Below, in pieces: positions 1 to 5,281 of a DNA stretch of 7,238 bases. Made by a program: the position numbers and the translations under genes. The DNA lies in assembly GCA_937873165.1 (NCBI GenBank), contig CALMVH010000350.1, positions 1 through 7,238 on the forward strand. Reading direction: 5' to 3'. The DNA comes from an uncultured Rhodospirillales bacterium. Lineage in GTDB: Bacteria; Pseudomonadota; Alphaproteobacteria; CALMVH01. Below the pieces are notes generated by a model. The model was not told where the DNA came from and did no database searches. It saw only the letters and a program-made list of their open reading frames with translations. The number at the start of each line of letters is the position of its first letter. Position 1 is the stretch's first letter.

Positions 1-255
1 CCCAAGCGCCTCTTCATAAGGGCGCAGGTAATCGTCGTTCCCCGTCAGGATAAAGCCGCGCTGCGACGTTTCCGCCGACAGGGACAGGATCAGGATTTCG
101 CGGGTTTCATCCAGGACGCGGTTCGTGGCGCCAACCATGACCCGGCTGTCCTCCAGATTGCTGGCTGAGTACCATCCCAGCGACGCGGCCCCAAGGAGCA
201 GAAGCGCCAGCGGCAGGGCAATCGCGACAAGGGAACTTCCGGACGGACGGTTCAT
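1..255 (-). CDS. CHASE3-domain membrane sensor, N-terminal fragment (window edge)
   Basis: Reading from the ATG at 255 down to base 1 gives 85 open codons, and the gene continues beyond the window. Residues 10-30 form a hydrophobic membrane segment rich in Leu and Ala, after a short N-terminus with one Arg. The following residues, about 35-85, resemble the start of a CHASE3 extracytoplasmic sensory domain: a helix with E-T-R-E near 50-53, then A-E-T-S-Q-R-G-F near 61-68 and T-G-N-D-D-Y-L-R-P-Y at 71-80, which is the family's recognisable E-T-x-Q-R-G-(F/Y) plus T-G-x-x-x-Y-L pattern. CHASE3 domains usually sit at the front of sensor histidine kinases, diguanylate cyclases or chemoreceptors. 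The output domain lies outside the window, so the signalling type is unknown. An AGGA ribosome binding site at 264-261 lies 5 nt before the ATG. The gene starts 59 bp after the DUF72 stop, so the two may be cotranscribed. Confidence 0.8.
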   Translation of the reverse strand, partial: MNRPSGSSLVAIALPLALLLLGAASLGWYSASNLEDSRVMVGATNRVLDETREILILSLSAETSQRGFILTGNDDYLRPYEEALG

Positions 256-314
256 GGCATTCCTGGTTTCATAGGCGTCTTACCCATTGCGGTGCCCGCG
301 ATCAATGCACGAGG

Positions 315-1166
315 TCACGGCCCGCCGGACTTGTCCAGCACGCGGGCCAGGGAGCGCGCATGGAAGGGAGCATGCGTTTTCACATGCTTGTCGAAGTACG
401 CATACACCGGGCGGTGCGTACGACCGCTGGCAGGGGGACCGATCCGCCTGGTATCGGCCGGTTCGCCGCCCCCGGCCCAGGCGGATAGCCGCCGGGCAAT
501 GGTCTCGATGGCCTTGTCGGAGTATCCGTCGGCCGCCAATGTGGCGGAGCCTTGCAGGCGGGCGTATATCACGTTGCCGGTCACATCCTCCACCATCGGC
601 CATGATTCGGTATCCGCGAACACCAGCGCGATCTTGTGCGCGCGCATCTGCTCGACGAAGTCAGGAGTCCTGAAGCTTTCGTGCCGGATCTCCACAGCAT
701 GCGTCATGGGGCGGTGGGAGCCAGGACCCGCTGTTGTCATTCCCCCATCGCGCGCATGCTTGCCCGTCAGCGCCTCCGCTTGCTGCGTGTCATGCGGCAA
801 TAGGGACAGGAAGTGATCCATAAGGGCGGGATCATACCGGAAGCTCGGTGGGAACTGCCACAGGATCGGTCCCAGTTTTTCCTTCAGCGCAAAAATTCCC
901 GAAGCTAGGAAACGGGCGATTCCTTCCGCAGGGTTCTTCAGGCGGGTGGTATGGGTCACATAGCGGCTCGCCTTCAGGGCAAACATGAATCCGTCTGGCG
1001 TGGCATCGTACCAGCGCCTGAATGTGTCGGGCGTCTGCAATCGATAGAAGGTGCCATTTACCTCGATGGAGCTGACCTGGCGGCTGGCGTAGGCAAGCTC
1101 CTGCGAGGCCGGCAGTCCCACCGGATAAAAATGGTTCTTCCAGGGCGGAAAGGTCCAGCCGGACAT
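315..1166 (-). CDS. DUF72 (YecE-like) family protein
   Basis: This 283-residue protein matches the DUF72 family, which has a TIM-barrel-like fold and no well-established biochemical role. Visible family features are S-G-W-T-F-P-P-W at 2-9, F-Y-P at 13-15, S-I-E-V-N-G-T-F-Y at 33-41, the F-A-L-K-A-S-R-Y-(V/I)-T-H block at 62-72, L-G-P-I-L-W-Q-F-P-P at 98-107, the A-V-E-I-R-H-E-S-F block at 157-165, A-D-T near 184-186, Y-A-R-L-Q-G-S at 201-207, and the closing V-Y-A-Y-F-D-K at 254-260. All of these are present, so the gene looks intact. The start is doubtful. The ATG at 1166 has no good ribosome binding site, and it cuts the usual (I/V)-G-x-S-G-W first strand. The same frame is open upstream to a TAG at about 1250 without another ATG, and a strong GAGGAG at 1201-1196 sits 8 nt before an in-frame CTG at 1187. 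The coordinates given here use the ATG. The gene diverges from the LdtR-like regulator. Confidence 0.9.
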   Translation of the reverse strand: MSGWTFPPWKNHFYPVGLPASQELAYASRQVSSIEVNGTFYRLQTPDTFRRWYDATPDGFMFALKASRYVTHTTRLKNPAEGIARFLASGIFALKEKLGPILWQFPPSFRYDPALMDHFLSLLPHDTQQAEALTGKHARDGGMTTAGPGSHRPMTHAVEIRHESFRTPDFVEQMRAHKIALVFADTESWPMVEDVTGNVIYARLQGSATLAADGYSDKAIETIARRLSAWAGGGEPADTRRIGPPASGRTHRPVYAYFDKHVKTHAPFHARSLARVLDKSGGP

Positions 1167-1348
1167 GCCAATGTGAGACTGTGACAGTGATGGAACTCCT
1201 CGGCAAAAGGCGGCGCTTGGCCATTTTGAGCGATAATGAGAGGCATAAAGCTAATTTTTTAACTATTTTCACCTTATGTGGTTGACGAGCGTTATCGATA
1301 GGCGAAACCTTTTGTTCGCTCTGCGCTTTTGAATTGGAGAAGATCGAG
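1167..1348. promoter_or_regulatory. Divergent intergenic control region between DUF72 and the LdtR-like regulator
   Basis: This stretch separates two divergently transcribed genes and must hold promoters for both. Its middle part, about 1233-1280, is clearly AT-rich compared with its surroundings, including a run of six T at 1255-1260. A TTGACG at 1282-1287 looks like a -35 element for the rightward gene, but there is no convincing -10 hexamer 16-18 nt downstream. On the minus strand CATTAT at 1238-1233 could be a -10, with only A-rich sequence at the -35 position. The palindrome TATCGATA lies at 1293-1300. MarR-type regulators commonly bind palindromes in their own divergent promoter, so autoregulation is likely, but the exact operator is not established from sequence alone. 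Confidence 0.5.
1228..1303 (+). repeat. Pair of similar 17-bp sites in the divergent promoter region (candidate operators)
   Basis: The sequences at 1228-1244 and 1287-1303 share the pattern GAGCG-n-TA-n-n-GA-n-AGGC, matching at 13 of 17 positions by hand alignment. Their starts are 59 bp apart. They lie on either side of the AT-rich core and are in the same orientation. The right-hand copy contains the palindrome TATCGATA. LdtR of Liberibacter is reported to bind its own promoter, so these are reasonable candidate binding sites for the neighbouring regulator. That link is an inference, because I do not know the LdtR consensus well enough to match it. Confidence 0.35.
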
Positions 1349-1849
1349 ATGGCCAAGAAACAGGATAGCGAGGCGGTTTCAAAAGGTTACTACGAAACCA
1401 TTCACCTGATTGAACGGCTGCATCGTCATTCTTTGGATGTATTGAAGGTGGAGCTCGACCGCCAGGGCATCCAGGACATCAACAACGTCCAGACCTTGAT
1501 CCTGTATAACATCGGCGAGGACGACCTGACCGTGGGCGAGCTAACGATGCGCGGCTACTATCTTGGCTCAAACGTATCGTACAACGTCAAGAAAATGGTC
1601 GAAAACGGTTACCTAATCCAGGAACGCTCGATCCACGACCGCCGCAGCGTGCGCGTGAAGCTGTCCGAAAAGGGATCCAGCCTACGCAACAAGATCAAGA
1701 TCATGTTCGAGCGGCACGTCGCCTCGCTGCAGCAGATCGGCATGGGTCCGGACGACATGGGCCTGACGAATGAAACCCTGACACGGCTAGAGCGTTTCTG
1801 GTCGACCATGATCGAATACTCCGGCATGTCGGTCACCAGCGCGGCTTGA
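1349..1849 (+). CDS. LdtR-like MarR-family winged-helix transcriptional regulator
   Basis: The product has 166 residues. It resembles LdtR, a MarR-type regulator conserved in alphaproteobacteria and known from Candidatus Liberibacter asiaticus, where it activates an L,D-transpeptidase gene and affects osmotic stress tolerance. An N-terminal helix at about 14-35 carries the I-E-R-L-H-R motif. D-I-N-N-V-Q-T-L-I-L-Y-N-I-G at 43-56 is a hallmark block of this subgroup. The winged helix-turn-helix follows: L-T-V-G-E-L at 60-65, then the recognition helix starting R-G-Y-Y-L-G-S-N-V-S-Y-N at 68-79. The wing is D-R-R-S-V-R-V-K-L at 97-105, and a C-terminal helix at about 111-130 and beyond probably serves dimerisation. 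I chose the ATG at 1349 because GGAGA at 1336-1340 sits 8 nt before it; a TTG at 1334 would add five residues. The gene lies directly upstream of glyA on the same strand. Its ligand and targets in this organism cannot be read from the window. Confidence 0.85.
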   Translation: MAKKQDSEAVSKGYYETIHLIERLHRHSLDVLKVELDRQGIQDINNVQTLILYNIGEDDLTVGELTMRGYYLGSNVSYNVKKMVENGYLIQERSIHDRRSVRVKLSEKGSSLRNKIKIMFERHVASLQQIGMGPDDMGLTNETLTRLERFWSTMIEYSGMSVTSAA

Positions 1850-1944
1850 TCCTTTTCATATTGGACCGGCCTGCGCACTAGCGGGGGCCGTATCGGCTTG
1901 CTACTATCGGCTTAACCCACTCGTTACCCGCTAGCAGGCTGATC
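1850..1944 (+). promoter_or_regulatory. glyA leader with long inverted repeat and direct repeats
   Basis: The 95-nt gap before glyA contains a perfect 8-bp inverted repeat, CTAGCGGG at 1878-1885 and CCCGCTAG at 1927-1934. It is extended outward by CCTG at 1870-1873 pairing with CAGG at 1935-1938, leaving a 4-nt bulge on the left side. The loop of 41 nt holds a short hairpin, GCCG-TAT-CGGC at 1887-1897, and a 9-bp direct repeat TATCGGCTT at 1891-1899 and 1905-1913, with a 14-bp period. The AGG of 1936-1938, the only ribosome-binding-site-like sequence before the glyA ATG, lies in the 3' arm. Folding would therefore hide it. The element could be an RNA regulator of glyA translation, or a DNA operator; I do not recognise a known riboswitch class. 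No clear promoter hexamers are visible. Confidence 0.45.
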
Positions 1945-3273
1945 ATGGTTCAGGCAAATTCCCTTTCGGCACACGATTTCGAAGCCCCGGCTGCGTGCGG
2001 CTTCTTTTCCGCCTCGCTGGCTGACAGCGACCCGGCCCTTGCGACAGCCATCAATTCCGAACTGCGCCGCCAGCAGACGCAGATCGAACTGATCGCATCG
2101 GAAAACATCGTATCGCGCGCGGTGCTGGAAGCACAGGGCAGCGTCCTGACCAACAAATATGCCGAGGGGTACCCCGGCAAGCGGTACTACGGCGGCTGTG
2201 AATTCGTGGACGGGGCGGAACAGATCGCGATTGACCGCGCCAAAGCCCTGTTCGGCTGCGGCTTCGCCAACGTCCAACCCCATTCCGGCGCACAGGCAAA
2301 CCAGACGGTGATGCTGGCGCTGGTTCAGCCCGGCGACACGTTCCTGGGGCAGTCGCTCGCGACAGGAGGGCACCTGACGCATGGCGCCGCGCCGAACCTG
2401 TCGGGCAAGTGGTTCGATGCCGTGCAGTACGGCGTGCGGCGTGACGACGCCCTGCTGGACTACGAGGAAATCGAGGCGCTGGCGCACGCGCACAAGCCGA
2501 AACTGATCATCGCGGGGGCTTCGGCCTATCCACGCGTGATCGATTTTGCGCGTATCCGGGAGATTGCCGACGCGGCTGGCGCATACTTCATGGTGGACAT
2601 GGCCCATTATGCCGGCCTGATCGCCGCGGGCGTATACCCCAGCCCCTTCCCCCACGCGCATATCGTCACGACCACCACGCACAAGACCCTGCGCGGCCCC
2701 CGCGGCGGCATGGTGCTGACCAACGACGCCGAGATTGCGAAGAAGATCAACTCCGCGCTGTTCCCCGGTTTGCAGGGCGGACCGCTGATGCACGTGATCG
2801 CGGCAAAGGCCGTGGCGTTTGGCGAGGCCCTCAGGCCGGAGTTCAAGGTCTATGCACAGGCGGTGGTGGACAACGCCCGCGTCCTGGCCGCAACCCTGCG
2901 GGCGGGCGGCGTCGATATCGTGTCCGGGGGAACTGACTGCCACATGGTGCTGGTGGATTTGCGGCCGAAGCACCTGACGGGCAAGCTGGCGGAAGCCTCT
3001 CTGGAGCGCGCGGGCATGACGTGCAACAAGAACGCGATCCCGTTCGATCCCGAGAAGCCTGCGGTCACGTCCGGTGTCCGCCTCGGCAGCCCTGCCGCCA
3101 CGACGCGAGGCTTCGGCCTGGCCGAGTTCCGGCAAATCGGGGAGATGATCATCGAGGTGCTGAATGGTTTGGCCGCCTCGCCCGAGGACAACGGCGCGGT
3201 CGAGCAATCCGTACGCGCGCGGGTCTCGGACATGTGCGCCCACTTCCCCATATATCCAACCCCTGCTCGTTGA
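1945..3273 (+). CDS. glyA: Serine hydroxymethyltransferase
   Basis: GlyA is a PLP-dependent enzyme that interconverts serine plus tetrahydrofolate with glycine plus 5,10-methylene-tetrahydrofolate in the cytoplasm, the main source of one-carbon units. The 442-residue product shows the full family pattern: I-E-L-I-A-S-E-N at 47-54, [15 protein letters not shown] at 70-84, Q-P-H-S-G-A-Q-A-N at 111-119, V-D-M-A-H at 217-221 (Asp218 contacts the PLP ring), [14 protein letters not shown] at 242-255 with Lys247 as the PLP Schiff-base lysine, F-P-G-L-Q-G-G-P at 273-280, and S-G-V-R-L-G-S-P-A at 376-384 with the carboxylate-binding Arg379. The N-terminus is about 19 residues longer than the usual start near F-F-S-A-S-L; no closer ATG exists in frame. 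The ribosome binding site is weak (AGG at 1936-1938, 6 nt before ATG) and lies inside the leader inverted repeat. The gene is followed 15 bp later by nrdR. Confidence 0.98.
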   Translation: MVQANSLSAHDFEAPAACGFFSASLADSDPALATAINSELRRQQTQIELIASENIVSRAVLEAQGSVLTNKYAEGYPGKRYYGGCEFVDGAEQIAIDRAKALFGCGFANVQPHSGAQANQTVMLALVQPGDTFLGQSLATGGHLTHGAAPNLSGKWFDAVQYGVRRDDALLDYEEIEALAHAHKPKLIIAGASAYPRVIDFARIREIADAAGAYFMVDMAHYAGLIAAGVYPSPFPHAHIVTTTTHKTLRGPRGGMVLTNDAEIAKKINSALFPGLQGGPLMHVIAAKAVAFGEALRPEFKVYAQAVVDNARVLAATLRAGGVDIVSGGTDCHMVLVDLRPKHLTGKLAEASLERAGMTCNKNAIPFDPEKPAVTSGVRLGSPAATTRGFGLAEFRQIGEMIIEVLNGLAASPEDNGAVEQSVRARVSDMCAHFPIYPTPAR

Positions 3274-3288
3274 ACGATCCGGTAGGCG

Positions 3289-3747
3289 ATGCGCTGCCCG
3301 TTTTGTACGCACGAGGACACGCAGGTAAAGGATTCGCGTCCGACCGACGATAACGCCGCGATCCGCCGCCGCCGGATTTGCTCGGGCTGCGGCGCCCGCT
3401 TCACAACCTTCGAGCGCGTTCAACTGCGCGAGCTGAACGTCACGAAGTCGAATGGGGAGCGGGAGGCCTTCGATCGCGAAAAGCTGCAGCGTTCGATGCT
3501 GGTCGCGCTGCGCAAGCGCCCCATCGAGGGCAGCCAGCTGGACAGGATCGTGAACTCGATCGTACGGCAGCTTGAATCGCTGGGCGAATCCGACATATCG
3601 TCGCGCCAGATCGGCGAACTCGCCATGACTGCGCTGGAGCAACTCGACTCGGTCGCTTATGTCCGCTATGCCTCGGTCTACCGCGATTTTCGCGGCGCCG
3701 ACGATTTCAACGATTTCCTCGGCAAGTTGAGGATGGACGTGCCATGA
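3289..3747 (+). CDS. nrdR: Transcriptional repressor NrdR
   Basis: NrdR senses adenine nucleotides and represses ribonucleotide reductase genes by binding NrdR boxes in their promoters. The 152-residue length is typical. The N-terminal zinc ribbon has its four cysteines at 3, 6, 31 and 34 (C-P-F-C and C-S-G-C), with the D-S-R motif at 15-17 and the R-R-R-R block at 26-29. The ATP-cone domain occupies about 49-139: V-T-K-x-x-G at 51-56, F-D-R-E-K-L at 61-66, and the characteristic [13 protein letters not shown] at 122-134. A GGTAGG lies at 3281-3286, only 2 nt from the ATG, so initiation may partly rely on ribosomes finishing glyA 15 bp upstream. The 3' end overlaps ribH in an ATGA. No NrdR box pair was evident in the window, so its targets are probably elsewhere. 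Confidence 0.97.
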   Translation: MRCPFCTHEDTQVKDSRPTDDNAAIRRRRICSGCGARFTTFERVQLRELNVTKSNGEREAFDREKLQRSMLVALRKRPIEGSQLDRIVNSIVRQLESLGESDISSRQIGELAMTALEQLDSVAYVRYASVYRDFRGADDFNDFLGKLRMDVP

Positions 3748-4223
3748 TTGAGCCCGGTTTCGCACCGCATATAATGATCGTCGAGTCCCGGTTCTATCCG
3801 GATATCGCCGAGGAACTCACAAGGGGCGCGATCGTGCAGCTGGACGCCATGGGCGCGACCTATAAAAGGTGCCCGGTGCCTACCCTGTTCGAAGTGCCGG
3901 TCGCCATTCGCTACGCCATTCGCGCGGTTGAGCTGTTTCCTGCCCGTAAGCGCTTCGATGGCTACCTGGCACTGGGCTGCGCGATCCGCGACGAGCATAC
4001 GCCCCACGATCTTCTGTCCACCGAATGCACGCACGCCGTTCTGGGGCTCAGCGTTCAGTTCTCGCTGGCGACGGGCTACGGCGTGGTTGCCGTCGACAAC
4101 CGCGACGAGGCGTGGAAGCGCGCCTCGGTCAAGGGTGACGATTACGGCGGTCAGGCCGCCAAGACCTGCATCGATATGGTCCGGCTGAAGACCGACTTCA
4201 AACTTTTCCCCCGTTCGCAGTAA
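3744..4223 (+). CDS. ribH: 6,7-dimethyl-8-ribityllumazine synthase (unusual active-site loop)
   Basis: RibH condenses 5-amino-6-ribitylamino-uracil with 3,4-dihydroxy-2-butanone 4-phosphate, the penultimate step of riboflavin synthesis. The 159-residue length fits the family. Visible family features are E-S-R-F-Y at 14-18 (Phe17 at the substrate-stacking position), the V-P-T-L-F-E-V-P strand and turn at 45-52, Y-L-A-L-G-C-A-I-R at 74-82, G-Y-G-V-V-A-V-D-N at 111-119, A-W-K-R at 123-126 (Arg126 at the phosphate-binding position), and the closing G-G-Q-A-A-K helix from 135. The loop after Arg82 reads D-E-H-T-P-H (83-88) instead of the usual G-x-T-x-H, so the catalytic His and the phosphate-contacting Thr are displaced by one residue. 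ATGA overlap with nrdR suggests translational coupling. Unlike many alphaproteobacterial versions of this operon, no ribD or ribE lies between nrdR and ribH. Confidence 0.92.
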   Translation: MIEPGFAPHIMIVESRFYPDIAEELTRGAIVQLDAMGATYKRCPVPTLFEVPVAIRYAIRAVELFPARKRFDGYLALGCAIRDEHTPHDLLSTECTHAVLGLSVQFSLATGYGVVAVDNRDEAWKRASVKGDDYGGQAAKTCIDMVRLKTDFKLFPRSQ

Positions 4224-4229
4224 GCTCTC

Positions 4230-4763
4230 ATGCCTCGCGCCAAGATACCCGTGGTCGTGGACGACCGTCCGCTGCCGCGCAAGCCGTCCGCTCGTTCCGC
4301 GCCCCGCGAAAAACGCACGGCGGCGCGGCTGACGGCGGTACAGATCCTGTACCAGTCGGCCATGACCGGACAGGACGTTCACCAGGTCCTGATCGAGTTC
4401 CGCGATTATCGGATCGGGCAGATCGTCGAGGATTTGGAAATCGTGTCGGCCGACCCAGAAACGCTGGACGCGATTATTGGCGGCATCGTGCAGTTCGGCA
4501 GCCGTGTCGATGAGGTGCTGGCCGCCAGCCTGCGCGGCACCACCCCCGAACGGGTGGAGGCCTTGCTGCGGTCGATCATGCGGGCCGGCGTTGCGGAGCT
4601 GTTGGTGCGGCGCGATCTTACCGCCAGCCTGATCATCAGCGACTACCTGTCGGTTACCGACGCCTTTTACGACCGGACGGAGATCAAGCTGGTCAACGGC
4701 GTTCTGGACGCCGCCGCCCGCGCGATCCGCACCGATCCCGCCGAGACATTTACCGATCTTTAA
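4230..4763 (+). CDS. nusB: Transcription antitermination factor NusB
   Basis: NusB binds boxA RNA together with NusE (ribosomal protein S10) and supports antitermination in rRNA operons. The product has 177 residues. The helical NusB domain runs from about residue 28 to 168: R-T-A-A-R-L-T-A-V-Q-I-L-Y-Q at 29-42, the central D-A-I-I-G-G-I-V at 80-87, L-L-R-S-I-M-R-A-G-V-A-E-L at 112-124, and the family-typical signature S-D-Y-L-S-V at 137-142 with K-L-V-N-G-V-L-D at 153-160. Ahead of it is a basic, proline-containing tail of about 27 residues that looks disordered; such tails occur in alphaproteobacterial NusB proteins and could add RNA affinity. The gene begins 6 bp after the ribH stop and has no strong ribosome binding site, which fits translation coupled to ribH. 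The pairing of ribH with nusB is widely conserved in proteobacteria. Confidence 0.96.
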   Translation: MPRAKIPVVVDDRPLPRKPSARSAPREKRTAARLTAVQILYQSAMTGQDVHQVLIEFRDYRIGQIVEDLEIVSADPETLDAIIGGIVQFGSRVDEVLAASLRGTTPERVEALLRSIMRAGVAELLVRRDLTASLIISDYLSVTDAFYDRTEIKLVNGVLDAAARAIRTDPAETFTDL

Positions 4764-4777
4764 TCGTGGTTCTTAAA

Positions 4778-4792
4778 GCCGCCGAAAGCGGC
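4778..4792 (+). other. Small hairpin after nusB (weak terminator candidate)
   Basis: GCCGC at 4778-4782 and GCGGC at 4788-4792 form a perfect 5-bp stem around the loop CGAAA, located 15 nt after the nusB stop. Two flanking A-T pairs could be added with a one-base bulge. No run of T follows, only CTT, so this is not a good intrinsic terminator. It may stabilise or punctuate the transcript between nusB and the FliL-like gene. Confidence 0.3.
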
Positions 4793-4829
4793 CTTCCGTA
4801 AGCATGTATACCTGCGTATGGGAGGGTTC

Positions 4830-5240
4830 ATGCATAGACTGGCATCCATGGGACTTGCATGTTGGCTAGCGGCTTCGTCCGCGCATCCGGCCTATGCGGG
4901 CGACGACGACAAGAAGCCGCAGAACTTCGTGTACCTGAAGCCGCTGATGTTTCCGATCATGTCGAACGGCAATATCTCCCAGTTCGTTTCGGTAACGGTG
5001 ACGCTGGAGTTCGACGATCCGGCGACCGCGACCAAGGCCGAAGGCATCATGCCGCGCATCGTGGATGCCTATCTGCAGGATCTTTACGGCGCGGCTAGCG
5101 GCAACAAGGTGATCCACGATGGCGTGATCGATCCCGGCGCGCTCAAGGCCGAACTGGAAACCTCGAACAATCGGGTTCTGGCGGGAATGCCCTGCCACGT
5201 TTTGCTGGATAACATCGGGCAGCGGAGCCTACATACTTGA
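4830..5240 (+). CDS. Secreted FliL-like small protein
   Basis: The product has 136 residues from the ATG at 4830, which I chose because GGAGG at 4821-4825 sits 4 nt upstream; an ATG at 4818 would precede that site. Residues 1-23 look like a Sec signal peptide: Arg3, a hydrophobic core with L-A-C-W-L-A-A, and an A-Y-A cleavage site before G-D-D-D. The mature part begins with a charged linker and then Y-L-K-P-L at 35-39, followed by a predicted strand Q-F-V-S-V-T-V-T-L-E-F-D-D at 51-63 and a helix with I-M-P-R-I-V-D-A-Y-L-Q-D-L at 73-85. This order (Y-x-x-L, then V-x-(V/L)-x-L-E, then a D-x-L/Y-L helix) resembles the periplasmic domain of FliL, which supports flagellar stators. It lacks FliL's membrane anchor, so a free periplasmic form is inferred. 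No flagellar genes are nearby. The stop overlaps a TTG that could start the next frame. Confidence 0.7.
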   Translation: MHRLASMGLACWLAASSAHPAYAGDDDKKPQNFVYLKPLMFPIMSNGNISQFVSVTVTLEFDDPATATKAEGIMPRIVDAYLQDLYGAASGNKVIHDGVIDPGALKAELETSNNRVLAGMPCHVLLDNIGQRSLHT

Positions 5241-5281
5241 CGCTGCAGCCCTGTTACATCCACACTAAGCTTTCCAAGCCG

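Noticed and set aside
285..307. Imperfect hairpin after the DUF72 stop (CATTG with CAATG, inner GCGG with CCGC)
   Set aside because: The stem has an asymmetric 4-nt interruption and no T-run follows on the minus strand, so I do not call a terminator.
1282..1310. TTGACG as the -35 of a sigma-70 promoter for the LdtR-like gene
   Set aside because: The bases 17 nt downstream (AAACCT) are a poor -10, so I left it as a remark on the region instead of a promoter call.
832..1356. Minus-strand frame of 174 codons overlapping the DUF72 start and running into the regulator start
   Set aside because: It overlaps the DUF72 coding sequence in another frame, covers the whole promoter region, and its sequence past the DUF72 start is a frame-shifted read of that gene.
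1924..3765. Long minus-strand open frame of 613 codons antisense to glyA and nrdR
   Set aside because: It mirrors the codon bias of two certain genes on the other strand, is rich in Arg, Gly and His in the manner of a shadow frame, and shows no recognisable domain.
3678..4382. Minus-strand frame of 234 codons opposite ribH and the start of nusB
   Set aside because: It is antisense to confident genes and has a low-information Arg/Gly-rich composition without any family signal.
4840..4865. Possible lipoprotein signal around the Cys in G-L-A-C of the FliL-like protein
   Set aside because: The residue at -3 is Gly, not Leu/Val/Ile, and the hydrophobic core continues past the Cys to a better A-Y-A cleavage site.
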